DNA of 64,000 bases from an uncultured Oscillospiraceae bacterium (GCA_902478785.1 CABSMJ010000010.1:1-64000); one strand, 5' to 3'. Positions 29,383 through 38,546 are shown, counted from the first letter of the stretch. Translations and numbers: made by a program. Notes: generated from the sequence alone by a model not told the origin.

Positions 29383-30324
29383 ATGAGTCGTTATGACGAT
29401 CAACTTCGTCAGCTGCAGGCCCAGTGCGCCAGGAAAAAGAGGCTGGAGGCCACGGCAGCGGAACTGCGGACCCAACAGAGCACCTACACCGCCCGGGCGC
29501 AGGAGCTGGAGCAGAGTTTCCGGGAGGAGCAGGCGGATGTGGACCGCCTGGAAAGTCGGAGCCTTTCCGCCTTCTTCTACAACGTCATTGGGAAAATGGA
29601 TGAAAAGCTGACCCAGGAAAAACAGGAGGCCTACGCCGCTCGGGTCAAGTACGACGCAGTCGCCAGAGAATTGGCAGGAATCGAGGAGGATTTGCGCCGA
29701 TGTGAGGCGGAACTGGATACGCTTCGGGACTGTGAGAGACGCTATGCCGCTGTGTTGCAGGAAAAAACGCAGGCGGTAAAAGCTGCCGGCGGCGCCGCGG
29801 CGGCACACATCCTGCGCTTGGAAGAGCGCGCCGCCTATCTGGAGAGTCAGAGGCGGGAGCTGGAGGAAGCCTATGCCGCCGGCCAGGATGCGCTGTCTAC
29901 CATAGAGCAGATCGAGGACAGCCTGTCCAGTGCCGAAGGCTGGGGAACCTGGGATCTGGTGGGCGGCGGCCTGATCGCCGATCTGGCAAAGCACAGCCAT
30001 CTGGATGAAGCCCAGGCTTCCGTGGAATTTCTACAGTCCCAGCTGCGCCGTTTCAAGACGGAACTGGCCGATGTGACCATCGATTCCGATTTTCAAATCA
30101 GTATTGATGGCTTCCTTCGGGTTGCCGACTATCTCTTTGATGGCATCTTTGCCGACTGGGCCGTGCTGGATCGCATCCATCAGTCCCAGGGCCAGGTACA
30201 GAATACCAAAACGCAGATTTACAGGGTACTGAACTATTTGCAGACCCTGATGGAACAGACCGCCACGGAAAGGGCAGGTCTTCAGCGTGAGATCGAGGGG
30301 TTGGTGGGCAGCGTGCCCATGTGA
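29383..30324 (+). CDS. Coiled-coil protein of unknown function
   Basis: A 313-residue soluble protein. Residues 1-75 and 90-200 are strongly Glu/Arg/Leu/Ala-rich coiled coil. Between them SLSAFFYNVIGKMDEKL is an aromatic break, and GWGTWDLVGGGLIADLAKHS near 185 is a Gly-rich hydrophobic segment that could touch a membrane or partner. No catalytic motif is visible. It has an AAAGGAG site. A 56-residue gene follows 50 bases later, then an ABC exporter. Confidence 0.7.
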   Translation: MSRYDDQLRQLQAQCARKKRLEATAAELRTQQSTYTARAQELEQSFREEQADVDRLESRSLSAFFYNVIGKMDEKLTQEKQEAYAARVKYDAVARELAGIEEDLRRCEAELDTLRDCERRYAAVLQEKTQAVKAAGGAAAAHILRLEERAAYLESQRRELEEAYAAGQDALSTIEQIEDSLSSAEGWGTWDLVGGGLIADLAKHSHLDEAQASVEFLQSQLRRFKTELADVTIDSDFQISIDGFLRVADYLFDGIFADWAVLDRIHQSQGQVQNTKTQIYRVLNYLQTLMEQTATERAGLQREIEGLVGSVPM

Positions 30325-30374
30325 GCAGCCGCCTCCGCCCCTGAGGAGAACATAGAAAGAAGGAGCAAAAAACA

Positions 30375-30545
30375 ATGGATGACGGTATAGGCACGCAAGC
30401 GCTGCAATCCCTCTGGATTCACCAGATGGACCGCATTGTGTCCTTCCATGCGGAAGATGGATATGAGCGATTGGATTTTTCCTCAAATGAGGAAAAGATG
30501 AAATATGCCTTTGAGAAAACTTCCAACGGTTTCCGCATCCAGTGA
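30375..30545 (+). CDS. Small hypothetical protein, 56 residues
   Basis: A 56-residue acidic protein starting MDDGIGTQALQSLW and ending FEKTSNGFRIQ, with VSFHAEDGYERLDF in the middle. It has an AGAAAGAAGGAG site eight or so bases before ATG 30375 and sits between the coiled-coil gene and the ABC exporter on the same strand. I do not recognise it. The clear ribosome site and uninterrupted frame support a real gene. Confidence 0.55.
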   Translation: MDDGIGTQALQSLWIHQMDRIVSFHAEDGYERLDFSSNEEKMKYAFEKTSNGFRIQ

Positions 30546-30587
30546 ATCACCTGTTGATTGGAACATATCACAAATGAGGAGAAACCC

Positions 30588-31295
30588 ATGAAATTTGTCA
30601 TCGAGCATCTCTCAAAGCGTTTTGAGGAAAAAGAGGTTTTGAGAGACATCACATTTACATTTGAGGACGGAAAGATCTACGGTCTGTTGGGTCGAAACGG
30701 CGCCGGAAAGACCACCCTCTTTAACTGCCTGAACCGGGACATAAAGACAGACAGCGGCAGCTTCTTCCTGGAGGAGGACGGTGTGCGCCATGAAGTGGCG
30801 GCGGAGGACATGGGCTATGTGCTCTCCACCCCTACTGTGCCCGAATTTCTCACCGGGCGGGAGTTCTTAAAGTTCTTCCTGGACATCAATGGTTCGTCTA
30901 TTCAAAGCCCCAAATCTTTGGATGAATACTTTGACATGATGAGCATTGCAGCTGAAGATCGGGACAAACTGCTCAAGGACTACTCCCACGGCATGAAGAA
31001 CAAGATGCAGATGCTCATCAACATCATCGCCCAGCCTAAAGTCCTGCTGCTGGACGAGCCGCTCACCTCCCTGGATGTGGTGGTTGCCGAGGAGATGAAG
31101 CAGCTGCTCCGCTCCTTGAAGGGCGGCAGAATCACCATCTTTTCCACCCACATCATGGATCTGGCCCTGGATCTGTGCGATGAGATCGTGCTGCTCAGCC
31201 ACGGAGAGCTGGAAGTGGTGGAGAAGTCCAACCTGGACGACCAGGAATTCAAGGAAAAAATCATTGCAGCGCTGAAAGAGGAAGCCTATGCTTAA
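30588..31295 (+). CDS. ABC exporter ATPase
   Basis: A 235-residue nucleotide-binding subunit. Walker A is GRNGAGKTTLF near residue 37. The signature position reads YSHGMKNKMQM, a variant of LSGGQ common in this exporter clade, and Walker B is VLLLDEPLTSLD. The H-loop is in TIFSTHIMD. It overlaps the permease start by eight bases. Drug, peptide or lipid export is possible; no substrate can be read. Confidence 0.87.
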   Translation: MKFVIEHLSKRFEEKEVLRDITFTFEDGKIYGLLGRNGAGKTTLFNCLNRDIKTDSGSFFLEEDGVRHEVAAEDMGYVLSTPTVPEFLTGREFLKFFLDINGSSIQSPKSLDEYFDMMSIAAEDRDKLLKDYSHGMKNKMQMLINIIAQPKVLLLDEPLTSLDVVVAEEMKQLLRSLKGGRITIFSTHIMDLALDLCDEIVLLSHGELEVVEKSNLDDQEFKEKIIAALKEEAYA

Positions 31296-32859
31296 CACAC
31301 TGCGCATTTCATTTTCTCTGAAGAATACCTACCGGGTCAATGGGATTCTCTACTCCCTCAAGCAGATTCCCCTGCTGAGGCGCATCCTGCCCGCGACCCT
31401 CTACCGCATCAGAGGCTTCAAGATCCTGGCCAATGTGCTGTCGGTGCTCTGGGAACTGATATCCATCTTTCTTTTTAAGTTCCTCTACTTCCTGACTATG
31501 GTCTGCGGCGTGGGGATTCTCTATCAAAAGGCGCCCACTGACCTGACATTTCTGCACATTCTGCTCTTTTTGACCCTAGTGGGCTCTTACATGAACACCA
31601 ATCTCTTTGACCCCTCCCGGGACAAGTATTACGCCATGATCCTCCTGCGGATGAACGCCCGGTCCTACACGCTGGTCAATTACGGCTATGCACTGCTCAA
31701 GACCGTGGTGGGGTTTCTGCCTTTCACCCTTCTGTTTGGGCTGGACCGAGGCGTCCCCCTCTGGCTTTGCCTGCTGATCCCCTTCTGCGTGGCGGGGGCA
31801 AAATCAACGGCGGACGCCTTTTCCCTGCGGAAGTATGAGAAAACCGGCTCTGTACGCAATGACAGTAAGCTGCAAAAATCTGCCTGGCTGCTGACGGGTC
31901 TGCTGCTGGTCCTGGCCTACCTTCCCCCTGCCGTCGGGTTTGTACTCCCGTTTGGGGCTTCCGCGGTTTTATGGCTGATCTGGCTCCCGGCAGGTCTTGT
32001 GAGCCTGCGGCAGGTGATGACCTTCCGGTACTATCGGGAAATCAACCAGGAACTGCTCTCCCAGGTGAACATCCAGATGGACACCGTGAAGCAGGCAACC
32101 AAAACCGCCAACGAGAAGGCCATCTCCGCGGATACCTCCATTACCAGCCGGAAAAAGGGATTTGAGTATCTCAACGAGCTATTCATCAAGCGGCACCGGA
32201 AGATTTTATGGAGATCCACCATTCGAATCGCCGCCATCTGCGCATTCCTCTGCTGCGGCATTTTGCTGCTTATGATATTGCACCCCGAAACCAAAGCGGA
32301 CTTCAATGAGCTGGTCATGACCTGGCTGCCTTACTTTGCATTTATCATGTATCTCATCAACCGAGGCACCGGCTTTACCCAGGCCCTGTTTATGAACTGC
32401 GACCACAGTTTGCTGACCTACTCCTTCTATAAGCAGCCAGGATTTATCCTGAAGCTGTTCCAGATCCGCCTGCGGGAGATCATGAAGATCAACGCTGTGC
32501 CCGCCCTGGTTATCGGTGTGGGCCTCTCGCTTATCCTCTATGTCTCCGGCGGGACGAATAACCCACTCAACTATGTGGTGCTGGTCGTATCCATCCTGGC
32601 CATGAGTCTGTTCTTCTCCATCCACTATTTGACCGTCTACTATCTGCTGCAGCCCTATACGGCGGGAACAGAGATGAAAAGCGGCACCTACCGCATCGTG
32701 ATGCTTCTGACCTATGTGGTGTGCTACGCCATGATGAATCTCCGGCTGCCGATCCTGGTCTTCGGCGCGGCGTGCATCGCCTTTTGTGCGCTGTACTCCA
32801 TTGTCGCTTGTATTCTGGTCTACAAATTTGCACCGCAAACCTTCCGGCTGCGTACATAG
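31288..32859 (+). CDS. ABC exporter permease
   Basis: A 523-residue integral membrane protein with about ten to eleven hydrophobic helices in two groups (about 50-240 and 310-515), separated by a charged stretch near 250-300. It has no recognisable soluble domain. It pairs with the overlapping ATPase. Large two-block permeases of this kind export bacteriocin-like or envelope compounds in Firmicutes, but that is inference. Confidence 0.8.
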   Translation: MLNTLRISFSLKNTYRVNGILYSLKQIPLLRRILPATLYRIRGFKILANVLSVLWELISIFLFKFLYFLTMVCGVGILYQKAPTDLTFLHILLFLTLVGSYMNTNLFDPSRDKYYAMILLRMNARSYTLVNYGYALLKTVVGFLPFTLLFGLDRGVPLWLCLLIPFCVAGAKSTADAFSLRKYEKTGSVRNDSKLQKSAWLLTGLLLVLAYLPPAVGFVLPFGASAVLWLIWLPAGLVSLRQVMTFRYYREINQELLSQVNIQMDTVKQATKTANEKAISADTSITSRKKGFEYLNELFIKRHRKILWRSTIRIAAICAFLCCGILLLMILHPETKADFNELVMTWLPYFAFIMYLINRGTGFTQALFMNCDHSLLTYSFYKQPGFILKLFQIRLREIMKINAVPALVIGVGLSLILYVSGGTNNPLNYVVLVVSILAMSLFFSIHYLTVYYLLQPYTAGTEMKSGTYRIVMLLTYVVCYAMMNLRLPILVFGAACIAFCALYSIVACILVYKFAPQTFRLRT

Positions 32860-32890
32860 GAAAATTGGCATGTTGATTCATGGCAGCGGA

Positions 32891-32925
32891 GTGCTCTGGG
32901 ACAAGCGCGCATTTTGTCAGAGCAC
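32891..32925. repeat. Inverted repeat downstream of the exporter
   Basis: GTGCTCTG and CAGAGCAC, with ACAA and TTGT inside the arms, form an interrupted hairpin 32 bases after the permease stop. It has no T tract. Confidence 0.4.
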
Positions 32926-32982
32926 GGTCATGTGATCCTGCCCGCCTTAGACGGGCTATCAAACGCCCCTGTTAAAAAACAG

Positions 32983-33016
32983 TGCGGAGTACCCGATGGG
33001 TGCTCCGCATGGTTTT
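32983..33016 (+). terminator. Rho-independent terminator
   Basis: TGCGGAGTACCC pairs with GGGTGCTCCGCA across three bases and is followed by TGGTTTTTATC. It likely ends the exporter transcript; the 310 bases between 32860 and 33170 hold only this and the repeat at 32891. Confidence 0.8.
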
Positions 33017-33170
33017 TATCTCTTTTTGCAGATTAAACCATATCCGCCATCCCAGCCCATGCCTGGGCAGGGTTCCCCCCTATCCGCCTTGGTTTTGTCC
33101 GGTCATCATGGCGTTTCCCTTCTTCGTGTGCTATAATGCCTGTAACAAGTTGGAAAAGGAGGTGTTTGCC

Positions 33171-33902
33171 ATGGCTATTGAAAACGGTGCGTGGATCATG
33201 CGGGGCTTGGATTGGGATGACCCCTGTCGAATCCGCAGCTGGCAGGACCTGGTCCGCTGGATTGACCAGGTGGGATTCCTTCCCCTTTTCAAGAATGAGA
33301 TCATCGGCTTTTCCGCTGAGGAGCACACCTCCGCCCTCTATTGGTGGAGCGGCGACCCGGAGCAGGACCCCTGGGAGTGGCGGCAGCTGATCGCCCACAG
33401 CGGCCAGGTAGCCTACGGCAAGTTCTTCGGGAAGAAAGCGGGGTTCATCTCCAAGGCCTGGTTCCCCCACTTCGCCAACTGGCGGCGGGACGGCTACGAC
33501 TTCGACAGTCGCTGGGATGAGGAGCTGGCCAACATACGCCAAAAGCGCATTATGGATCAGTTCACCGTTAAGGATGAGCTGTACTCTTTCGAGCTCAAAC
33601 GTCTGTCTGGGTTTGGCAAGGAGGGCGAAAAGAACTTCGAGGGAACAGTCACCGACCTCCAGATGGGCGGGTATCTGCTGATCCGGGATTTCCGGCAGCG
33701 CCTGAACAAAAAGGGGCAGCCCTACGGATGGCCCATCTCTGTCTATACCACCCCGGAAGCCCTGTGGGGCTATGCGTACATCTCCTCCGCCTATTCCACA
33801 GAGCCTGCACAGTCCAAGGGACTGATTTATCAGCGGGTGCGGAAAAACTTCCCGGCAGCCACAGAGGCCACCCTCCAGGCGGTGCTGGGGTGGAACAGAT
33901 AA
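33171..33902 (+). CDS. AlkZ-related hypothetical protein
   Basis: A 243-residue soluble protein. Aromatic-rich blocks include YWWSGDPEQDPWEWRQLI near residue 52, IAHSGQVAYGKFFGKKAGF and WFPHFANWRRDGYDFD. I recall this family as AlkZ-related (a DNA-glycosylase-like HTH_42 relative), but no catalytic residue can be assigned here. ATG 33171 has a perfect AAAGGAGGTG site. A TATAAT box lies at 33132-33137. It begins a run of genes to 38539. Confidence 0.65.
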   Translation: MAIENGAWIMRGLDWDDPCRIRSWQDLVRWIDQVGFLPLFKNEIIGFSAEEHTSALYWWSGDPEQDPWEWRQLIAHSGQVAYGKFFGKKAGFISKAWFPHFANWRRDGYDFDSRWDEELANIRQKRIMDQFTVKDELYSFELKRLSGFGKEGEKNFEGTVTDLQMGGYLLIRDFRQRLNKKGQPYGWPISVYTTPEALWGYAYISSAYSTEPAQSKGLIYQRVRKNFPAATEATLQAVLGWNR

Positions 33903-33915
33903 AGGGGACATGATT

Positions 33916-34488
33916 ATGCGCATTCTCATGCTGGGCAACAGCTTTACATCCACCAATCACATGCCCCAAACGCTGTCTGAGTTGACCGGCGCCCAAGTGG
34001 TCCACCACACCCGGGGTGGGGCCCGACTGTCGGAGCACCTGAACCCCAATACCAAACTGGGCTCCCGAACCCAGGCAGCGCTGCGCCAGGAGCACTGGGA
34101 CTATGTGGTGCTCCAGGAGATGAGCCATGGACCTATCACATCCCCCAAAAGTTTCTTTTCCAGTGTAGAACGGCTCTGCGGACAAATCCGAGAAAACGGA
34201 GCCCTCCCTATCCTCTACGCCACCTGGGCCTATCAAAAAGGCGGGAACAATCTGACAGCCAAGGGATGGGAGTATGAGGAGATGGCCCGCAGGCTGTCCG
34301 AGGCCTATCACAAGGCCGCTCAGGAGAACCACGCTCTCATAGCCGACGTGGGCCGGCAGTTCTATGAACTGTCTGATGCCGAAGAACTCTATGCCCATGA
34401 TGGCGTTCATCCCAATGAAAAGGGCTCGGGCATTGCCGCAAAGACCATTGCGGCAGTCATTCAAAAGCATAAGGAGAAGCAACCATGA
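33916..34488 (+). CDS. SGNH/GDSL-type hydrolase
   Basis: A 190-residue esterase-like protein. Block I is MRILMLGNSFTSTN with the likely nucleophile S9, and block V is HDGVHPNEKGS with the Asp-x-x-His pair. YVVLQEMSHGP provides the middle conserved block. It has no signal peptide, so it should act in the cytoplasm on an unknown ester or acyl substrate. ATG 33916 is better placed for the AAAGGGG site than ATG 33910. It overlaps the deformylase gene by four bases. Confidence 0.8.
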   Translation: MRILMLGNSFTSTNHMPQTLSELTGAQVVHHTRGGARLSEHLNPNTKLGSRTQAALRQEHWDYVVLQEMSHGPITSPKSFFSSVERLCGQIRENGALPILYATWAYQKGGNNLTAKGWEYEEMARRLSEAYHKAAQENHALIADVGRQFYELSDAEELYAHDGVHPNEKGSGIAAKTIAAVIQKHKEKQP

Positions 34489-34895
34489 TTCGAGACATCT
34501 GCAAAGACGAAACGTTTCTGGCTCAGAGGGCGGAGATTGCCACACCGGATGACATCCAAATTGCCGCCGACCTGCTGGAGACACTGGAGCACCACAAGGA
34601 CGGCTGCGTGGGCATGGCAGCCAACATGATCGGTATCAACAAGCGCATCATCGCCTTCGACAATGAGGGCACCTACATGGTCATGTTCAACCCAGAGATC
34701 GTCAAAAAGTCCGGGCCCTACGATGCGGAGGAGGGCTGTCTCTCCCTCACGGGAATCCGCCCGGCCAAACGGTGGAAGTCCATCAAGGTCCGCTGGCAGA
34801 ATGAGAAGTTCCAGGAGCGCCTCAAAACCTTCACCGGCTGGACGGCCCAGATCATCCAGCACGAGATCGACCACTGCGAGGGGATCCTCATCTGA
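34485..34895 (+). CDS. Peptide deformylase-like protein, short form
   Basis: Deformylases remove the formyl group from new proteins using a metal held by Cys-His-His. The 136-residue protein keeps EGCLS (C85) and QHEIDH (H126, E127, H130). Motif I, normally GxGxAAxQ, reads CVGMAANMI, so the Gln that supports catalysis is Met48. It is shorter than standard deformylase. It may be a second, altered deformylase with a different role. It overlaps the SGNH gene. Confidence 0.8.
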   Translation: MIRDICKDETFLAQRAEIATPDDIQIAADLLETLEHHKDGCVGMAANMIGINKRIIAFDNEGTYMVMFNPEIVKKSGPYDAEEGCLSLTGIRPAKRWKSIKVRWQNEKFQERLKTFTGWTAQIIQHEIDHCEGILI

Positions 34896-35054
34896 AGAGA
34901 ACCACCTGCCCCTTTCTCTGCCGCTGTCGGCGGAAACCGGCTGCTGCAACCGCCGGTTGACAGATTTCACACCCGACTTGGTGGTGTGCAACCGGGATTT
35001 CTGGTACCGTTATGGCAGGCGGAGATCCAAATAGCCATGAAACGGGGTTGTGTT

Positions 35055-36038
35055 ATGATTCTTGCAGAAAAGATCATCAAGCTGCGCAAGGAGCAGGGCT
35101 GGTCTCAGGAGGAGCTGGCCATGCGGCTGGATGTGACCAGGCAGTCTGTGTCCAAATGGGAGTCCACAGCCTCCCTGCCCGACCTGGACAAGATCCTCCG
35201 GATGAGCGAGCTGTTCGGCGTCAGCACGGACTATCTGCTGAAGGACGAGGCACCGCCCGAGACGGGCTGCATCAACGGGGAATCCGACGTTGAAGGCAGC
35301 GTGCGCACCATCCCGCTGGAGGAGGCCAATCGGTATCTCTCCACGGTGCAGCAGACCTCGGGCAGGATCGCAAACGGGGTCAGTCTCTGCATTCTGTCTC
35401 CCGCACCCCTGATCCTGCTGACAGCCGCCGCAGAGCAGAAAGCGCTCCCGCTGTCCGCCTCTCTTGCCGCCTCCGTGGGGATCTGTGCGCTGCTCATCCT
35501 AGTGGCGGCAGCGGTGGCCCTGTTCGTGTCAAACGGGCTGCGGCTGAGCCGCTATGAGTATCTGGAAAAGGAGCCCATCACCACGGAGTACGGGGTGGCT
35601 GGCATCGTTGAGAGCAGGCAGAGAGAGTATGAACCCGTCCACAAAAAGATGCTGGTGCTGGGGATCACCCTATGCATCGTCAGCGTCCTCCCGCTGCTGG
35701 CCGTAGCAACTACCGGGGACGAGTTCCTGGTGTGCGCCGCAACGGCCTGCATTTTCCCTCTGGTGGCCGTGGGCGTCAATCTCATCGTGCGGACGGCCTC
35801 CGTCTGGGGCAGCTATCAGAAGCTGCTGGAGGCAGGGGACTTCACCCGGGAGAAGAAGGCGGAGAACAAGCGGGACGAGCCCTTCGTCGTCTTCTACTGG
35901 TGCCTGGTCCTGGCAGTCTATCTGGGTCTCAGCTTCGTGACCCGGCGGTGGGATACCACCTGGATCGTCTGGCCGGTGATGGCCGTACTGTTCGGCGCGG
36001 CGCTGGCCCTGAAGAGCATGTTGCAGAAAAAGCCCTGA
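35055..36038 (+). CDS. XRE-family regulator with a large membrane domain
   Basis: A 327-residue protein with an N-terminal HTH (ILAEKIIKLRKEQGWSQEEL, then LDVTRQSVSKWES) at residues 3-60 and about six membrane helices in the C-terminal 200 residues. Membrane-bound XRE proteins of this length recur in Clostridia without a known ligand. ATG 35055 fits the family start; ATG 35037 is possible. It precedes a TIGR04076 gene by 41 bases. Confidence 0.8.
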   Translation: MILAEKIIKLRKEQGWSQEELAMRLDVTRQSVSKWESTASLPDLDKILRMSELFGVSTDYLLKDEAPPETGCINGESDVEGSVRTIPLEEANRYLSTVQQTSGRIANGVSLCILSPAPLILLTAAAEQKALPLSASLAASVGICALLILVAAAVALFVSNGLRLSRYEYLEKEPITTEYGVAGIVESRQREYEPVHKKMLVLGITLCIVSVLPLLAVATTGDEFLVCAATACIFPLVAVGVNLIVRTASVWGSYQKLLEAGDFTREKKAENKRDEPFVVFYWCLVLAVYLGLSFVTRRWDTTWIVWPVMAVLFGAALALKSMLQKKP

Positions 36039-36079
36039 GGAGCCGCGCCCCATATCACAAGGAGGAAAAGGATCATCAT

Positions 36080-36394
36080 ATGAAAAAATGCAGAATCACC
36101 GTCATGCGCATTACCCAATATGAGGACCTGATGGCCCAATATGAGAACCCCATCTCCCACGCCTGCGACATAGAGGAGGGGCAGGTCTTTCTTGCCAACG
36201 GATGGGAGAAACCCGAGGGCTTCTGTCAGAGTGCCTGGGACACCCTCTCCCCTTTCATTCTGGCTCTGAGCCACGGAGCAGAGAACTTCTACGACGGCTG
36301 GATGAAGGACCCCAAATCCGCCATGCTCTCCTGCAACGATGGCTTCCGTCCGGTGAGCTTTCTGGTGGAAGCCTTAGACGAGGACGCAGACTGA
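36080..36394 (+). CDS. TIGR04076-family protein
   Basis: A 104-residue protein matching TIGR04076: MKKCRITVMRI at the start, EGQVFLANGWEKPEGFC near residue 33, SPFILALSHGA, and CNDGFRPVSF near the end. Conserved cysteines (C4, C27, C46, C84) suggest metal binding or redox. Function unknown. It has a perfect AAGGAGG site and lies 12 bases before the SDR gene, in a co-directional run. Confidence 0.75.
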   Translation: MKKCRITVMRITQYEDLMAQYENPISHACDIEEGQVFLANGWEKPEGFCQSAWDTLSPFILALSHGAENFYDGWMKDPKSAMLSCNDGFRPVSFLVEALDEDAD

Positions 36395-36406
36395 GGAGGC
36401 AAAACC

Positions 36407-37123
36407 ATGTTTGAAAACAAAGTTGCTGTGGTCACCGGCGGTGCCAAGGGCATTGGCAAGGTCATCACCGAGGAATTCCGCAAAGCTGGCGCCACAGTGT
36501 GTGTCATCGACCTGCTGCCGGGCGGCTACTTCGTGGGCGATCTGGCCGACCAGACGGTCCTGGAGGACTTTGCCCGCAAGGTCATCGCCGATCACGGCCA
36601 CGTGGACTATCTCATCAACAACGCTCTGCCCTTGATGAAGGGCATTGACCAATGCTCCTACGAGGAGTTCAACTACGCCCTGCGGGTGGGCGTCACCGCT
36701 CCATTCTACCTCACCAAGCTGTTTGCCCCTTACTTCGCCCCCGGAGCGGCCATTGTGAACATCTCCTCCTCCCGGGACCGGATGAGCCAGCCTCAGACGG
36801 AGAGCTACACAGCGGCCAAGGGCGGCATCGCCGCCCTGACCCACGCCCTGGCAGTGAGCCTCAGCGGTAAGGTGCGGGTGAACTCCATCTCCCCTGGCTG
36901 GATCGACACCGACTACACCGTCTACCAGGGCCCCGACGCCTGCCAGCAGCCCGCCGGCCGGGTGGGCAATCCCATGGACATCGCCAACATGGTGTTGTAC
37001 CTCTGCTCCGACAAAGCCGGTTTTATCACCGGGGAGAACATCTGCATCGACGGCGGCATGACCCGCCAGATGATCTATCACAACGATTTCGGCTGGACGC
37101 TTCAGGGAGGCAAGAAGGAATGA
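36407..37123 (+). CDS. SDR-family oxidoreductase
   Basis: A 238-residue NAD(P)-dependent short-chain dehydrogenase. The nucleotide-binding TGGAKGIG motif is near residue 10, NNA near 76, and the catalytic set is S.. in NISSSRDRM with YTAAK near 140. The C-terminal ICIDGGM is typical of the 3-oxoacyl-ACP reductase-like group. Substrate unknown. It overlaps the flavodoxin gene by four bases. Confidence 0.87.
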   Translation: MFENKVAVVTGGAKGIGKVITEEFRKAGATVCVIDLLPGGYFVGDLADQTVLEDFARKVIADHGHVDYLINNALPLMKGIDQCSYEEFNYALRVGVTAPFYLTKLFAPYFAPGAAIVNISSSRDRMSQPQTESYTAAKGGIAALTHALAVSLSGKVRVNSISPGWIDTDYTVYQGPDACQQPAGRVGNPMDIANMVLYLCSDKAGFITGENICIDGGMTRQMIYHNDFGWTLQGGKKE

Positions 37124-37587
37124 AAACCGCTATCTGCTACTATTCCCGCCACCATGGGAACACCCTGAAAATTCTGGAGGCCATGGCCGAAGCAGGGGAA
37201 GTGGATCTCATCGATGTGACCACCCGCCAGGCCGTTGGGCTGGAGGCGTATGACTGCGTCGGCTTTGCCTCCGGGGTCTATTTCGGGAAGTTCCACGAGG
37301 GCGTCCTGGCCTTCGCCCGACAGTACCTGCCCCAGGGAAAGCCTGTATTTTTCGTTTACACCTACGGCGGGGCCAAGGGCGCCGGCACAAAGGCCCTCGC
37401 AGAAATCGCCAAAGAGAAGGGCTGCCCGGTGCTGGGGGAGTTCGGCTGCAAGGGCTACGACACCTTTGGCCCCTTCAAGCTGGTGGGCGGCATCGCCAAA
37501 GGGCACCCGAATGCCCGGGACCTGGAGCGCGCCCGCAAATTTTTCCAAAGCCTCAAAGAAACCTACGACAGAGGTGCGCAGAAATGA
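37120..37587 (+). CDS. Flavodoxin-family protein
   Basis: A 155-residue FMN-binding electron carrier or flavoprotein. The FMN phosphate loop is YYSRHHGNTLKI near residue 7, and FFVYTYGGAKGAGT near 71 is the second FMN loop. It is coupled to the SDR upstream and to a phosphoesterase downstream, each by a four-base overlap, so it may feed electrons to or from an SDR substrate. Confidence 0.82.
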   Translation: MKTAICYYSRHHGNTLKILEAMAEAGEVDLIDVTTRQAVGLEAYDCVGFASGVYFGKFHEGVLAFARQYLPQGKPVFFVYTYGGAKGAGTKALAEIAKEKGCPVLGEFGCKGYDTFGPFKLVGGIAKGHPNARDLERARKFFQSLKETYDRGAQK

Positions 37588-38042
37588 AGATCGCCATTCT
37601 CTCCGACACCCACGGTCTGCTGCGGCCGGAGGTGGTGGAGCATCTGAAAACCGCCGACGCCATTCTTCACGGCGGCGACATCAACAAACAGGCCATCGTG
37701 GATGAGCTGCGGCAATACGCCCCCCTCTACGTGGTCCGGGGCAACAATGACAAGGAGTGGGCGGAGGCCATCCCCCATGACCTCACTGTCACCCTGGGCG
37801 GTGTGACCTTCTACCTGGTCCACAACAGGAAAGAAATCCCGGCGGATCTCACTGGTGTGGATGTGGTGGTGTTCGGCCACTCCCACAAATATGTGCAGGA
37901 GGAAAAGGATGGCCGCCTCTGGCTCAACCCCGGCTCCTGCGGTCCCCGGCGGTTCCACCAGGAGATCACCATGATGATAGCGGAGGTGGAAAACGGGAAG
38001 CTCCAGGTGGAGAAGATCGTCATTCCCCACCAGGTGAAGTGA
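37584..38042 (+). CDS. YfcE/MJ0936-family metallophosphoesterase
   Basis: A 152-residue calcineurin-like phosphoesterase. Metal ligands appear in ILSDTHG near residue 5, HGGDI near 32, GNNDKEW near 54, HNR near 82 and FGHSHK near 100. Such small enzymes hydrolyse phosphodiesters; the physiological substrate is unknown. It overlaps both neighbours. Confidence 0.87.
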   Translation: MKIAILSDTHGLLRPEVVEHLKTADAILHGGDINKQAIVDELRQYAPLYVVRGNNDKEWAEAIPHDLTVTLGGVTFYLVHNRKEIPADLTGVDVVVFGHSHKYVQEEKDGRLWLNPGSCGPRRFHQEITMMIAEVENGKLQVEKIVIPHQVK

Positions 38043-38539
38043 TGGAGCTGGGCCTGACCTTTCCCCTTCAGCGCTTTTTGAAAGGGAAAACGCCGGACTA
38101 CGGCACTGAGCCGGACCGGCGTTTGTGCTGGGACCTTCATGTAATCGATCTGCGGGGCTGCAAGTGCTTGCTGGCGGTCCACTGTCACAGCCGATACACC
38201 TTCATCCGCTACGACGTGTCTCCCCTCCAGTGGGCGGACATTCCCGGACTGTTCCGGGAAGGGCTCCTTGAAAGCCTCACCGCTGCCGCCTTTTCCCAGA
38301 AGCAGGTGGAGGGGTACCTGCGACATACGGAGACTTTGGAAATCACCCGCACCCACGGCCGCCGGGAGGTGGCCTTTCTCAACCGGGCCTGGGAAGATGT
38401 GCTGGCGATGGATCTGTGCCTGGACACCGATCATCAGGCCCAGCCTCTGCTGGACCACGCCGTCAACACTCGTCTCAGCCGGTGTGTGGGGTTTGAGGGG
38501 CTGGGCACGGGATTGGAGCGAATCGCCGCATCCCTGTGA
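38042..38539 (+). CDS. DUF6933-like hypothetical protein
   Basis: A 165-residue soluble protein resembling DUF6933 (WDLHVIDLRGCKCLLAVHCH near residue 29, then an aromatic IRYDVSP). No catalytic residues are known. The start ATG 38042 overlaps the phosphoesterase stop as TGATG. A terminator follows, so it ends the run that begins with SDR or earlier. Confidence 0.65.
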   Translation: MELGLTFPLQRFLKGKTPDYGTEPDRRLCWDLHVIDLRGCKCLLAVHCHSRYTFIRYDVSPLQWADIPGLFREGLLESLTAAAFSQKQVEGYLRHTETLEITRTHGRREVAFLNRAWEDVLAMDLCLDTDHQAQPLLDHAVNTRLSRCVGFEGLGTGLERIAASL

Positions 38540-38546
38540 GCACAGA

